From CAZULF01 sp964621215 (GTDB lineage Bacteria; Pseudomonadota; Gammaproteobacteria; UBA1113): a DNA stretch of 23,567 nucleotides. Positions within the stretch are counted from its first letter, which is position 1, and each line of letters starts with the position of its first letter. Location of the stretch: NCBI GenBank assembly GCA_964621215.1, contig CAZULF010000025.1:1-23567 (forward strand). Direction: 5' to 3'. Position numbers and translations under genes: made by a program. Below the pieces are notes generated by a model. The model saw only the letters and a program-made list of their open reading frames with translations. It was not told the DNA's origin and made no database searches. Positions 8,877 through 17,010 of the stretch are shown here, one piece after another.

Positions 8877-8964
8877 GAAAGCGTCGTCCCGCGATTTATT
8901 CGCGGGATCCAAGTCGTGTCGACGCGTTCTGGATCCCGCGGACAAGCCGCGGGACGACGCTTTC
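8877..8964. repeat. R3 palindromic repeat, inverted pair at a convergent junction
   Basis: An 88-bp palindrome with outer arms GAAAGCGTCGTCCCGCG (8877-8893) and CGCGGGACGACGCTTTC (8948-8964). Each arm also contains its own small hairpin (CCCGCG with CGCGGG around a 7-nt loop), and an inner pair GGATCC lies on each side of the centre. It fills the space between the 3' ends of yadH (+) and tamB (-), and the arm ends AAAG/CTTTC reach close to the tamB stop. It probably serves as a bidirectional terminator; the REP/MITE-like nature is inferred from recurrence at 18084, 19336 and 20062. Confidence 0.9.
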
Positions 8965-8968
8965 ATTA

Positions 8969-11839
8969 TTACTCCCGATCAATAGTTAGAAACACATCCA
9001 CACCATTTGCATCATTCGAATGAGAGCTTTGTAAACTGAAATATTTTGTCATCTTATAAACAATTCTTATGGTGTTAATGGGTTGAATTAAGCCAAGACT
9101 ATAACTAATATAAAGTCGTGGCGATAATGCCTTACCTAGTAATAACGAAGTATTTTCTACCACAGAATTTGTTTCCTTGTTATATTCTTCCTCTTTGCCT
9201 AAGGTGAGTTGATCTAATCCCAATAAGTTAGTGAACTGGTTTTGAATTTGGCTGGAAACACCTGTGCCCAAATTGAGTAGCGAGATTGCTTGAAAGATGC
9301 TGGCACTATCTTGTTGCGTTGCTTGACTGGCAGGACGGCCTAGAATCAAATAAGACAGGATGTCTGACTGACTTAATCCAGCAGGCTCAGAGAATAATTT
9401 TGAATTAGGAGCATTCAACGTCCCGGTTACTCTTACCCCAACGATTTGCTCATTGCTAACATAAGCTGCGGATGTGATCGTGGGTGATTCAGCGCCCTTC
9501 ATGGTGATGACTTGTAATTGTTTGATGGCTTCAATATTCAGGCCAGGATTGGTAACAGGGCCACCGGTGTAGATCAATTTGCTAGGACGTATTGTAAGAT
9601 TCTGACCATAAGCTTTGTATTTTCCTTGATTGATATTTAATACGCCAGCCGCAGTGGTTGAGCCGCCAGGTTTATCTTCCACGGTCACTGCGCCGATAAT
9701 GTTGCCGCTTAATCCTGAATAATTTACGCTGACTTTATCACCTAAAATGAATTGAATATGGCTATAAAAATTAATATTTTTTTGTGTCTCATCTTGCTGA
9801 CCGGGTGTGACAAACACAACGTCGCGGGGCAGTGTAATGGCAGAGGATAAATCTAAAGGTGTAATAGTTGCGAAAGGAATAGCAATTTTACCTGTTAAAT
9901 TGACTTCAGAGACATTCCATTTACAAACCAAATCAGGATTAGCGAGTACTACTGCATCGGCATTATTGACGACAGTTAAGTTGTTACCTTGTATTTTAAG
10001 TGTCGTTGGCAAACCTGATTCTGCGAGGTTAGTATTTCCATTAACCTTTAATTGGCCTTTCCCAAATTGTGCTTTGGCATCGTAGTGAATAATGCTTTGA
10101 TTGCCCTGTATACGCGCTTCAACTTGTGTGACTTTTAAGCCTAAACGAGGAATATCAACATTGCCGTGACTTAGAGTTGCAACACCTTCAACTTTAGGTG
10201 TCTCGGTGGTGCCAGCAATGTGAAAATTAGCTTCAATATTGCCTTTAATATTTTGCGCTTGCGGCCAAAACGCACTTAAAAAGGCTAGCTCTTGGCTAGT
10301 GAATTGCAATACACCATTTAAGCGTTTTTCTGCTTTAGGATTCGTTTGAGATAGTGCTAATTTAGCCTGTTGTATACAAGTACTACCAAATGCAGCAGTT
10401 AAGCAAAATGGCTCAAAAGCAATACTGTCCCTGGATAAACTTACTGTGGCGGGTTTAAGCAGTGTAATATTGCCTATATTATTCAGTGTTAACACAAATT
10501 GCTTTAACTGTCCGTTCCAAGCATTAGCACTAAACAAACCAGACAAACCGAGTTGTAATTGAGCTTGTTGATTTTTTACCGTTAGGCGTAATTGATTTTT
10601 TTGCTCTTGATTAGAAAATTGCACGGCTAATTGTTGAATTTTTTTATTATCAAAATTTAATTCCGAGCCTGTCATTTCGAATTGAGTGAGATCTTGTGTA
10701 TTACCGTAACCATCTAGATGAGTTTCTAAGTTACCCAGCGTTAAGGTATTCCAATGAAATTTATTAGCGGTCATAGAGGCTTGTAAATGCGGGTTAGTTA
10801 TGCTGCCCATAATTTTACCCTGACTTTGAATTTTTCCTGTTGCTTCTGTCAATATAATACTGGCATCGGGAATAACAAATTGCCAATCTATATCCGCTTG
10901 TTGCTGATTAATCGTCCCATTAATCTGTAAATTAGCATTACCAAATTGCAATACGAGTTTATCGAACTGATAAGCTTCATCGCTGAGTGTCACACCTCCC
11001 TTGCCTTGTACGTTTTGTCCTTGCATATTGCCGTGTAATTGATTTAGTTGAAATTGGTAATATGAATGCAGTGGAGTGATTAAACCGTTACTGTGTCCAC
11101 TCAAAGAAAGCTGTCCGTTGGGTACGGACCATATGTCGGACGGTTCTAATTTTTCTGCTTGAATAGACGCATCCCACTTCACATCAGGTAGCCAAGCCAC
11201 ATCACCGGCAATTTTTGTGTTACCGTCTAATGGTTTACCTGTCAAGGATTGTATATGAACTTTGGTGAAATCTCCCTCTGTCACAGTTTTCCAAGTTGAA
11301 GTAGGAAAATGATTACCACTAGAATAAAATTCAGCTTCAGCATGGTAATGCATTAACGGTCCAGTGACATTAATTAACCCAACAGGTAATTGAATATCAA
11401 ATTTATCATTAACCGGAACAGACATATCATGCCATAACACACTTAATTGGCTATTTAAATTCAACGCGTGTAATTCACCAGCAATGTCTAATTTTTTAAT
11501 TGCATAGATAGGTGTTTTAACGGAGTTTTCGACTAGAAAATCCGTTACTTCTAGATGAGGAATAGCGATAGTCAATGGATGCCAATTAAGCACAAACCAT
11601 TGTAAGTTTATATCACGTACATGCAATACGACATCATTATATTGATAGTCAATATTGTGTAAATGTAATTGATTGAACAATTGACCCTCTGTACGTTCAA
11701 TATGTAAATGGCCAGGAATAAATACGGGAATGACTCGGGATAATAAAAACAAGCCAGGTTCAGTAGTGATAAGAAGGACAGGCAGTATAAAACCTAGCAA
11801 TAAAATACCTAATAACATACGACGAATGAATTGTTTCAT
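8969..11839 (-). CDS. tamB: TamB, inner-membrane-anchored AsmA-like envelope protein
   Basis: A 956-aa protein. An N-terminal membrane anchor (FIRRMLLGILLLGFILPVLL) is followed by a very long beta-rich periplasmic region and ends in the conserved DUF490/TamB C-terminus: GVLNINQGKYKAYGQNLTI, IYTGGPVTNPGLNIEA, then SDILSYLILGRP and the terminal LGKALSPRLYISYSLGLIQP motif. TamB forms a hydrophobic groove spanning the periplasm and, with TamA, supports outer-membrane assembly and anterograde phospholipid transport. It is shorter than E. coli TamB (1259) but ends normally, so this looks like natural length variation. The ATG overlaps the tamA stop by 4 nt (ATGA), a typical translationally coupled pair. 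Confidence 0.95.
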   Translation of the reverse strand: MKQFIRRMLLGILLLGFILPVLLITTEPGLFLLSRVIPVFIPGHLHIERTEGQLFNQLHLHNIDYQYNDVVLHVRDINLQWFVLNWHPLTIAIPHLEVTDFLVENSVKTPIYAIKKLDIAGELHALNLNSQLSVLWHDMSVPVNDKFDIQLPVGLINVTGPLMHYHAEAEFYSSGNHFPTSTWKTVTEGDFTKVHIQSLTGKPLDGNTKIAGDVAWLPDVKWDASIQAEKLEPSDIWSVPNGQLSLSGHSNGLITPLHSYYQFQLNQLHGNMQGQNVQGKGGVTLSDEAYQFDKLVLQFGNANLQINGTINQQQADIDWQFVIPDASIILTEATGKIQSQGKIMGSITNPHLQASMTANKFHWNTLTLGNLETHLDGYGNTQDLTQFEMTGSELNFDNKKIQQLAVQFSNQEQKNQLRLTVKNQQAQLQLGLSGLFSANAWNGQLKQFVLTLNNIGNITLLKPATVSLSRDSIAFEPFCLTAAFGSTCIQQAKLALSQTNPKAEKRLNGVLQFTSQELAFLSAFWPQAQNIKGNIEANFHIAGTTETPKVEGVATLSHGNVDIPRLGLKVTQVEARIQGNQSIIHYDAKAQFGKGQLKVNGNTNLAESGLPTTLKIQGNNLTVVNNADAVVLANPDLVCKWNVSEVNLTGKIAIPFATITPLDLSSAITLPRDVVFVTPGQQDETQKNINFYSHIQFILGDKVSVNYSGLSGNIIGAVTVEDKPGGSTTAAGVLNINQGKYKAYGQNLTIRPSKLIYTGGPVTNPGLNIEAIKQLQVITMKGAESPTITSAAYVSNEQIVGVRVTGTLNAPNSKLFSEPAGLSQSDILSYLILGRPASQATQQDSASIFQAISLLNLGTGVSSQIQNQFTNLLGLDQLTLGKEEEYNKETNSVVENTSLLLGKALSPRLYISYSLGLIQPINTIRIVYKMTKYFSLQSSHSNDANGVDVFLTIDRE

Positions 11840-13665
11840 AAACCGGTTCCCATAGTAAATTGTATACGAACAGATTTTCCTGGATCAGTCACGGGTTTTG
11901 CTACGGTTAACTCCATCGGTCCTACCGGAGAAACCCAAACTGGACCGATACCCACGCTGGTTTTTAAAATGTCGGATAAAACGATGTTAGGCTGTTTGGG
12001 ACCGACTAAATTATTTTGTGGATTAGCAAAACTGTTGACGGCGTTGCCGGTATCAACAAATACCGCGCCATACCATTTCGGAATGATTTGATGTTGAAAT
12101 TCAAGACTGCCGGTGACTAAATAACGGCCCGGCCCCAGTTCGTCGTAACTATATCCACGAATACTATCGCTACCACCAGCAAAAAACTGTAGTGATAAAG
12201 GCACATTATCAATATTTCCTACTGAAGTCAGGCCTAAATCGCCGCGTGCGATGACACGACTGTATTTGGTTGGACTAAAAATATATTTGCCCACTAATTC
12301 CGTTTGAAAAAATGAAGTAGATGATAATAATGGTTGAGCGGAACCCAACAAATTAACCCCAATACTATAACCGAAGCGAGGAAACACGGGATCATCTGCG
12401 CCTATTTTATTAATACCAATAGAGGGTAGTAGTAAATGACTATATTGAAACGGGTCACCGCGCAAACTATAGTGATCAAATTGCTCGCTTAAACTCAAAG
12501 TGGATTTCCATCCATGCCAATTGTTGGTTTTACCAAAGGAAAGTTTTTGCGTATGCCCTTCACTGGTATTGGGCGATTCTTGCATTACATTAGCGCCAAT
12601 GAAATATTGTTGAGTAATAGGATTGTTACCTGGAATGATATATCTGGCTTCAAGGCTATTTTGAATTTCTGATGCCTGTATATTAGCGTTAAAGTTTTGT
12701 CCGCTACTTGTTACGCGCGGCACAGTCCAACCTATAGTTCCACGAATACCTGTATCAGTACCATATCCCACCCCAAAATTATAATGCTGAGAAGAAGCAG
12801 GTTGTAAATTGACATTCACCGGTACATATAATTGATCGGCGCGTTCTTCTGGTTCAATATCCACAGACTTAAAATATGGCGAGCTGCTTAAATCTTGCTG
12901 TAATTTTAATAGAGCATCCGGTGAATACGGCGTGTCGGGTTTAAAACGCACATAGCGTTGTAGAAACCCGTCATCCAGTTTATTTTGCTTAAAGATGACT
13001 TTACCAAAATAATATTGAGGACCGGTATCAAAAATGAGAACAATATCACTGGTATAACGAGTGAGATCAATTTTAATGATATTTTGTGTAAATCGCGCGG
13101 CCAGAAAACCATTTTGAGTTGCGATGTTATTCAACGTCTTTTTGATATCTTCATATTGCTTCGTTTGTAAAACTTGTCCTTGTTTTAAGGGCAAATTAGT
13201 TAAATAATTTTGAAAAGCAGTTTGCTGTGCGCCGGCCCCGGTGATTTTTACTTGCATATGCGTTACCAATAATGCAGGCCCTTTTTCAACATGATAAGTA
13301 GCTAACCATCGACGAGGTCCCATTTTTTGTAAATGGTTAGTCGTCACACGGGCTTTGAAGTAGCCAAATGGTTGTACGGCTTGCACAATGCTAGCGGGCG
13401 CTTGCTGAAATGAGCGATTGATATCTGTTAAGGTGAGCGCACCAGACATATTTTTTTGATCGGCAGCAAGCCAAGCAAGTACATTATCTGCAAGGTCTTC
13501 AGGCAAACCCGTAATCTTATAGTCTAATTCAATACTATTTTTTTTCGCTTCGCTTTCTTTGCTGGCAGGATGTAAAAAGGGGATCGATGGCAGAGACCAC
13601 AGCGCGAATGCAGTATTGCTACAGAATAGTAGTAATAATAAACACAGCAGTCGAAAGGTAAACAT
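11836..13665 (-). CDS. tamA: TamA, Omp85-family outer-membrane barrel with POTRA domains
   Basis: A 609-aa protein: a signal peptide ending in NTAFA, three POTRA-like periplasmic domains (about residues 45-280; for example GPALLVTHMQVKITG and DTGPQYYFGKVIFKQ), then a 16-strand barrel with the Omp85 loop-6 motif DSIRGYSYDELGPG and C-terminal strand KSVRIQFTMGTGL. TamA acts in the outer membrane with TamB. Length is near E. coli TamA (577). ATG 13665 is used; a TTG at 13671 is 2 codons upstream. No Shine-Dalgarno is evident on the minus strand, and a TATAGT hexamer at 13680-13675 would place the transcript start nearly at the ATG, which is weak evidence. Confidence 0.95.
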   Translation of the reverse strand: MFTFRLLCLLLLLFCSNTAFALWSLPSIPFLHPASKESEAKKNSIELDYKITGLPEDLADNVLAWLAADQKNMSGALTLTDINRSFQQAPASIVQAVQPFGYFKARVTTNHLQKMGPRRWLATYHVEKGPALLVTHMQVKITGAGAQQTAFQNYLTNLPLKQGQVLQTKQYEDIKKTLNNIATQNGFLAARFTQNIIKIDLTRYTSDIVLIFDTGPQYYFGKVIFKQNKLDDGFLQRYVRFKPDTPYSPDALLKLQQDLSSSPYFKSVDIEPEERADQLYVPVNVNLQPASSQHYNFGVGYGTDTGIRGTIGWTVPRVTSSGQNFNANIQASEIQNSLEARYIIPGNNPITQQYFIGANVMQESPNTSEGHTQKLSFGKTNNWHGWKSTLSLSEQFDHYSLRGDPFQYSHLLLPSIGINKIGADDPVFPRFGYSIGVNLLGSAQPLLSSTSFFQTELVGKYIFSPTKYSRVIARGDLGLTSVGNIDNVPLSLQFFAGGSDSIRGYSYDELGPGRYLVTGSLEFQHQIIPKWYGAVFVDTGNAVNSFANPQNNLVGPKQPNIVLSDILKTSVGIGPVWVSPVGPMELTVAKPVTDPGKSVRIQFTMGTGL

Positions 13666-13686
13666 AAGCAATATACTATAGATTTT

Positions 13687-13695
13687 TGGTATAAT
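13687..13695 (+). promoter_or_regulatory. Extended -10 promoter of the S1/P1 nuclease gene
   Basis: TGGTATAAT is a perfect extended -10 (TGnTATAAT). It lies about 50 nt upstream of the nuclease ATG, and a clear ribosome site (AAAGGGG, about 13729-13735) follows. No strong -35 is visible, which is tolerated with an extended -10. It is divergent from tamA. Confidence 0.5.
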
Positions 13696-13746
13696 GATTG
13701 TATCGAAAATAGACGGTTAGTACCAGTTAAAGGGGAATAATATTTC

Positions 13747-14592
13747 ATGCGAAGAATAAAAAATATTCTATGTATAAGCCTATTATGTTTATTGGTGCCA
13801 AAAGGAGCTTTTGCGTGGAATGTCGTTGCACATCAAACTATTGCTCAAATCGCCTATGATCAATTAACGCCGCAGGCACGTAAAATGGTCGATCAGCGTT
13901 ATCCCATATTAGGGCAATTCTATCCTATCATTAACTCATTTAATGGAATGGCGAGTTGGCCAGACTTTATTAAAGGTGATGATGTTACCGCGTTTAGCCA
14001 ATGGCATTACATTGATAAACCCTTAAATTTTGAAAAAATCAGACATCCTAAACGTGCGCATTCGCCGAATGTGATATGGGTAATTAATCAATGTAAGCAA
14101 GTATTAGCGAGCAAAAAGTCAAATTCGTTTGAACAAAGTTTGTTTTTGGCCTTTCTCATGCATTTTGTCGGTGATATTCATCAACCGCTACATACCGTAT
14201 CATTATATTCTCGCCAATTTCCTCACGGCGATAAAGGCGGCAATTTATTTAAAATACACTCCCCTGTCGCAAGTAACCTACATAAATTATGGGATGATGG
14301 TTTTGGCATGTTTCCGACAACCTATCAGCCGCAACCTGCATTGATTCGACAACTTGCAACACAAATTGAAAAGGCATATCCAGTGACCGCTTTTGGTGAC
14401 GACATATCCAATATGAATGCTACAACCTGGGCAAATCAAAGTTACAGCATTGCCAAGCAGCAGGTCTATCAGATTAAACCGAATGCACGGCCCTCAAAAA
14501 CGTATATTGCCGAAGGAAAAGCGACGGTAGAACAACGTGTAGCACTAGCAGGCTACAGATTAGGTTATTTATTAAATTCTATTTACCATTAG
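13747..14592 (+). CDS. Secreted S1/P1-family zinc nuclease
   Basis: A 281-aa protein with a signal peptide (1-23, ending GAFA) cleaved directly before Trp24, as required because the mature N-terminal Trp is a zinc ligand in this family. All nine P1-nuclease ligands are found with matching spacing: Trp24, His29, Asp73 (WPDF), His87 (HYID), His139 and Asp143 (HFVGD), His149, His179 and Asp183 (NLHKLWD), and the GDKGGN loop at 161-166. These tri-zinc enzymes cleave single-stranded RNA/DNA and 3'-nucleotides, and related bacterial members act as 3'-nucleotidases. It should act in the periplasm or outside the cell, plausibly scavenging nucleotides and phosphate. The next gene begins 12 nt after its stop, so they may be cotranscribed. 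Confidence 0.95.
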   Translation: MRRIKNILCISLLCLLVPKGAFAWNVVAHQTIAQIAYDQLTPQARKMVDQRYPILGQFYPIINSFNGMASWPDFIKGDDVTAFSQWHYIDKPLNFEKIRHPKRAHSPNVIWVINQCKQVLASKKSNSFEQSLFLAFLMHFVGDIHQPLHTVSLYSRQFPHGDKGGNLFKIHSPVASNLHKLWDDGFGMFPTTYQPQPALIRQLATQIEKAYPVTAFGDDISNMNATTWANQSYSIAKQQVYQIKPNARPSKTYIAEGKATVEQRVALAGYRLGYLLNSIYH

Positions 14593-14604
14593 GATTAAAT
14601 CAAG

Positions 14605-15495
14605 ATGAAAAAACCAGCGATTAAAATTGGACATGCTACGCGAGATGATATTAGCAGCGGCGTTTCCGTTTTCATTCTACCGCAATCAAGTCCTTGTGGT
14701 TATTGGTTATGTGGTAGTGCACCAGCCACGCGTGATGTAAGTTTGTTAGAGGCTGCTGCGACAGTCCCAGGGATTGATGCTTTAGTTTTTACCGGAGGCA
14801 GTGCATTTGGGTTGGGTGTGACGGATGGGGTTATGCGTTGGTTGCATCAACATGATCGCGGCTTCCCTACTCTTGCCGGTTTAGTGCCTATCGTTCCAAC
14901 GGCAGCTATTTTTGATTTATCTATTGGCCAACCTTTTGCGCCTACGGCAGAAGATGCTTATGCTGCATGCATGCAAGCGGTTTGTGATCAACATCAGCAA
15001 GGGCAAATAGGTGCAGGTACTGGCGCAAGTATCGGTAAATTATCATCGTCAGCACAAAGTATGCCAGGTGGAATTGGATGGTCGGAGTTGATGTGTGAAA
15101 ATGGTTTATATGTATTAGCTTATACGGTGGTGAATTGTGTGGGTGATGTGTTAGATGGACATGCTAATATTATTGCGGGTGCGACAACGCCAGCCGGATT
15201 TTTAGATTTACAATCGCATTTTATGACAGGTCAACCTACGCGTACGGATTTACTTACGCAAGCCAATACTACGTTAGTAGCGGTATTTACTAATGCTAAA
15301 TTTGATAAGGCACAATTAACCCGCATTGCTAAAACCGCTTCTGCTGGAATGGCGCGTGCAATTCGTCCGGTGTTTACCGCGTATGATGGTGATATCGTTT
15401 TTGCTGCCTCTGTCGGAGAGATCATAGCGGATGAAGTCAGCGTGGGAATGATTGCAGCTGAACTAGTCCGACAAGCAATCGTGAATGCAGTGTAG
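14605..15495 (+). CDS. P1 (DmpA/S58) family self-processing aminopeptidase
   Basis: A 296-aa cytosolic-looking protein without signal peptide. Family features are the N-terminal GHATRDDISSGVSVF, TRDVSLLEA, VFTGGSAFGLGVTDGVM and GAGTGASIGK motifs, followed by the processing segment ANTTLVAVFTNA. In this N-terminal-nucleophile family the chain cleaves itself before a Ser or Thr that becomes the catalytic nucleophile; by position the predicted cut is Asn221/Thr222. Substrates are N-terminal D- or L-residues, beta-aminopeptides or amides, and the exact specificity cannot be read here. The start has AGGA about 10 nt upstream. The stop TAG (15493-15495) is contributed by repeat R1, so the C-terminus (RQAIVNAV) abuts inserted repeat DNA. 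Confidence 0.92.
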   Translation: MKKPAIKIGHATRDDISSGVSVFILPQSSPCGYWLCGSAPATRDVSLLEAAATVPGIDALVFTGGSAFGLGVTDGVMRWLHQHDRGFPTLAGLVPIVPTAAIFDLSIGQPFAPTAEDAYAACMQAVCDQHQQGQIGAGTGASIGKLSSSAQSMPGGIGWSELMCENGLYVLAYTVVNCVGDVLDGHANIIAGATTPAGFLDLQSHFMTGQPTRTDLLTQANTTLVAVFTNAKFDKAQLTRIAKTASAGMARAIRPVFTAYDGDIVFAASVGEIIADEVSVGMIAAELVRQAIVNAV

Positions 15496-15690
15496 CCTGG
15501 ATGCAGCGAAGCGGAATCCGGGATGACTGACCTTGAGGCATGAAAGATCTTCGTGAAGACGCCGTAAATACGTCCCTGTAGGCTCAGGTTCGGCATCCCT
15601 GCCTCACATGCTTCACGAAGACATTCATGCCTCAAGGTCATACCGTCGTCCCGGGCCCCTCGGACAAGCCGTGGGGCGCGGGATCCAGAG
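15492..15690. repeat. Composite repeat R1-R2-R3, copy A
   Basis: Three modules in order. R1 single arm at 15492-15522. R2 fold-back at 15528-15640, with a perfect 17-bp outer stem (TGACCTTGAGGCATGAA at 15528-15544 with its complement at 15624-15640) and a perfect 11-bp inner stem (TCTTCGTGAAG at 15548-15558 with CTTCACGAAGA at 15611-15621). R3 variant at 15644-15687, whose middle carries the GACAAGC loop in reverse orientation inside an extra CCCC/GGGG stem. It occupies the junction between the convergent 3' ends of the P1 peptidase and miaA, where it may terminate both transcripts. Copy B at 19907-20092 has the same order and orientation. Confidence 0.93.
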
Positions 15691-15711
15691 GTCGAAGGAG
15701 AATATTTAATT

Positions 15712-16677
15712 TTATTCCATCAAAAACTGATTGATAACCTGCAGCACCTTTTCAACCAATAATCGATCTTCGCTATCAAAGTTCACCACATCATCAAAAC
15801 TACGTAACCAAGTTAATTGACGCTTCGCTAATTGACGTGTTGCAACGATGGCTTTTTCACGCATAGTGTCGTAATCATAGTTTCCGTCTAAATATTCCCA
15901 TACTTGTCGATAACCCACAGCGCGCATAGAAGGTAATGCTAATGACAAATCACCACGCGCACGTAACGCCTCGACTTCTGTAACAAAACCTTGATTTAGC
16001 ATCTGATCAAAACGGTTTGCAATTCGTTGATGTAACAAAGCGCGATCATATGGAGCAATTGCTATCTTTAAGGTGGTGTAAGGTAGTGCGGTATTTTTAC
16101 TCTGCTTTAAAAACTGACTAAGGGGTTCGCCCGTAATATAATAAACTTCTAAAGCGCGTTGTATTCTTTGTGGATCATTTGGATGAATACGCGCAGCTGC
16201 GTCAGGATCCACCTTTTTTAACTCATTATGTAACGTCTCCCAGCCTTCTGTCGCTGCGCGTGTATCAATTTGTTGTCTAATTGTGGGATCTGCAGGGGGT
16301 AATGTCGCTAATCCTTGCCATAAGCTGCGAAAATACAACATAGTTCCGCCGACTAATAAAGGAATTTTTTTTCGTGCAATGATAGCGGGTATTAATTGTT
16401 CTACATCGCGACAAAAATCAGCGGCAGAATAGGCTTCAATCGGATCGTGTGTATTAATAAGATGATGCGGTACGCTTTGTAATATCGTTGCATCAGGTTT
16501 TGCCGTACCAATATCCATGCCACCATAAATTAATGCGGAATCCACACTAATTATTTCTATGGGTAAATATTTTGTTAATGCCAGTGCAAGATTTGTTTTA
16601 CCAGAAGCAGTTGGACCTAGTAGACAAATTATCTTTTGTAAGGCATGATTCTGAACGGATGCATTGCTTAATTTCAT
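15712..16677 (-). CDS. miaA: tRNA dimethylallyltransferase MiaA
   Basis: A 321-aa enzyme. P-loop GPTASGKT at residues 21-28; substrate motif SVDSALIYGGMDIGTAKP at 44-61 with the catalytic Asp46; VGGTMLYFRSLWQGL; ending with the typical AIVATRQLAKRQLTWLR helix. MiaA transfers the dimethylallyl group from DMAPP to N6 of A37 in tRNAs reading UNN codons. Length matches the family (E. coli 316). It is often directly downstream of mutL; here mutL lies on the same strand but 3.4 kb upstream, beyond a block of opposite-strand genes, so miaA needs its own promoter. hfq, which often follows miaA, is not here. There is no Shine-Dalgarno before the ATG. Confidence 0.97.
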   Translation of the reverse strand: MKLSNASVQNHALQKIICLLGPTASGKTNLALALTKYLPIEIISVDSALIYGGMDIGTAKPDATILQSVPHHLINTHDPIEAYSAADFCRDVEQLIPAIIARKKIPLLVGGTMLYFRSLWQGLATLPPADPTIRQQIDTRAATEGWETLHNELKKVDPDAAARIHPNDPQRIQRALEVYYITGEPLSQFLKQSKNTALPYTTLKIAIAPYDRALLHQRIANRFDQMLNQGFVTEVEALRARGDLSLALPSMRAVGYRQVWEYLDGNYDYDTMREKAIVATRQLAKRQLTWLRSFDDVVNFDSEDRLLVEKVLQVINQFLME

Positions 16678-16683
16678 GAAATG

Positions 16684-16692
16684 ATTTTAGCA
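16684..16692 (-). promoter_or_regulatory. Extended -10 of miaA; possible leaderless start
   Basis: On the minus strand the bases read TGCTAAAAT, an extended -10 with 5 of 6 matches to TATAAT. A start point 6-7 nt downstream falls at 16677-16678, on the miaA ATG itself. That agrees with the absence of a ribosome binding site and suggests a leaderless mRNA. Confidence 0.4.
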
Positions 16693-16706
16693 TATCCGAG
16701 GTTTTT

Positions 16707-16730
16707 CCGATTTTAATTTTGTAAAATCGG
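16707..16730. repeat. Perfect 9-bp inverted repeat upstream of miaA
   Basis: CCGATTTTA (16707-16715) and TAAAATCGG (16722-16730) are exact reverse complements around a 6-nt spacer. It starts 14 bp upstream of the putative miaA -10 and so covers the -35 region. It lacks a T-run on the leftward strand, so it looks more like an operator or regulatory hairpin than a terminator. Confidence 0.55.
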
Positions 16731-17010
16731 ATTTTGAAAAAGTTCGCTTGCCTCAATAAAGTGCATAGTTGTGTTTTATTTGAAAAGCAAAAGGTGATTT
16801 TGTATAAAAATTGTATTTTTATTAAAAAAATGTAATTTTTTTTTCGAAATTACTTGTACTTTTTTAAAAAAGAAGATTAATATTAAAACGTTGTGGCGTA
16901 TTTTGATCGACGCTGTAATTGATATAGGAAGTGCATCAGTACAACTCGATATCAAAAACAGTTTGTTGTATCGGAATGCAAGAACGGTAATCAAAAAAGG
17001 AAGATGAGCG
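16731..17010 (+). promoter_or_regulatory. AT-rich upstream region and leader of the first MOMP-like gene
   Basis: Together with the preceding sequence this is a 333-bp stretch without a gene between divergent miaA and the MOMP-like gene. It is very AT-rich with A- and T-tracts (16816-16870, including a TTTTTTAAAAAA palindrome at 16860-16871), as expected of curved DNA or an UP element. Two weak promoter candidates: TTGTAC at 16854 with TAATAT at 16878 (18-bp spacer), and TTGTGG at 16891 with TGTAAT at 16914 (17 bp). A weak imperfect hairpin (CGATA at about 16949 with TATCG at about 16971) lies in the leader. The ribosome site AAGGAAG (16997-17003) ends 7 nt before the ATG. Confidence 0.4.

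Noticed and set aside
15231..15641. 136-aa minus-strand open frame through the end of the P1 peptidase gene and composite repeat A
   Set aside because: It runs antisense to a clear peptidase gene and starts in repeat R2; the shared N-terminal peptide comes from repeat identity.
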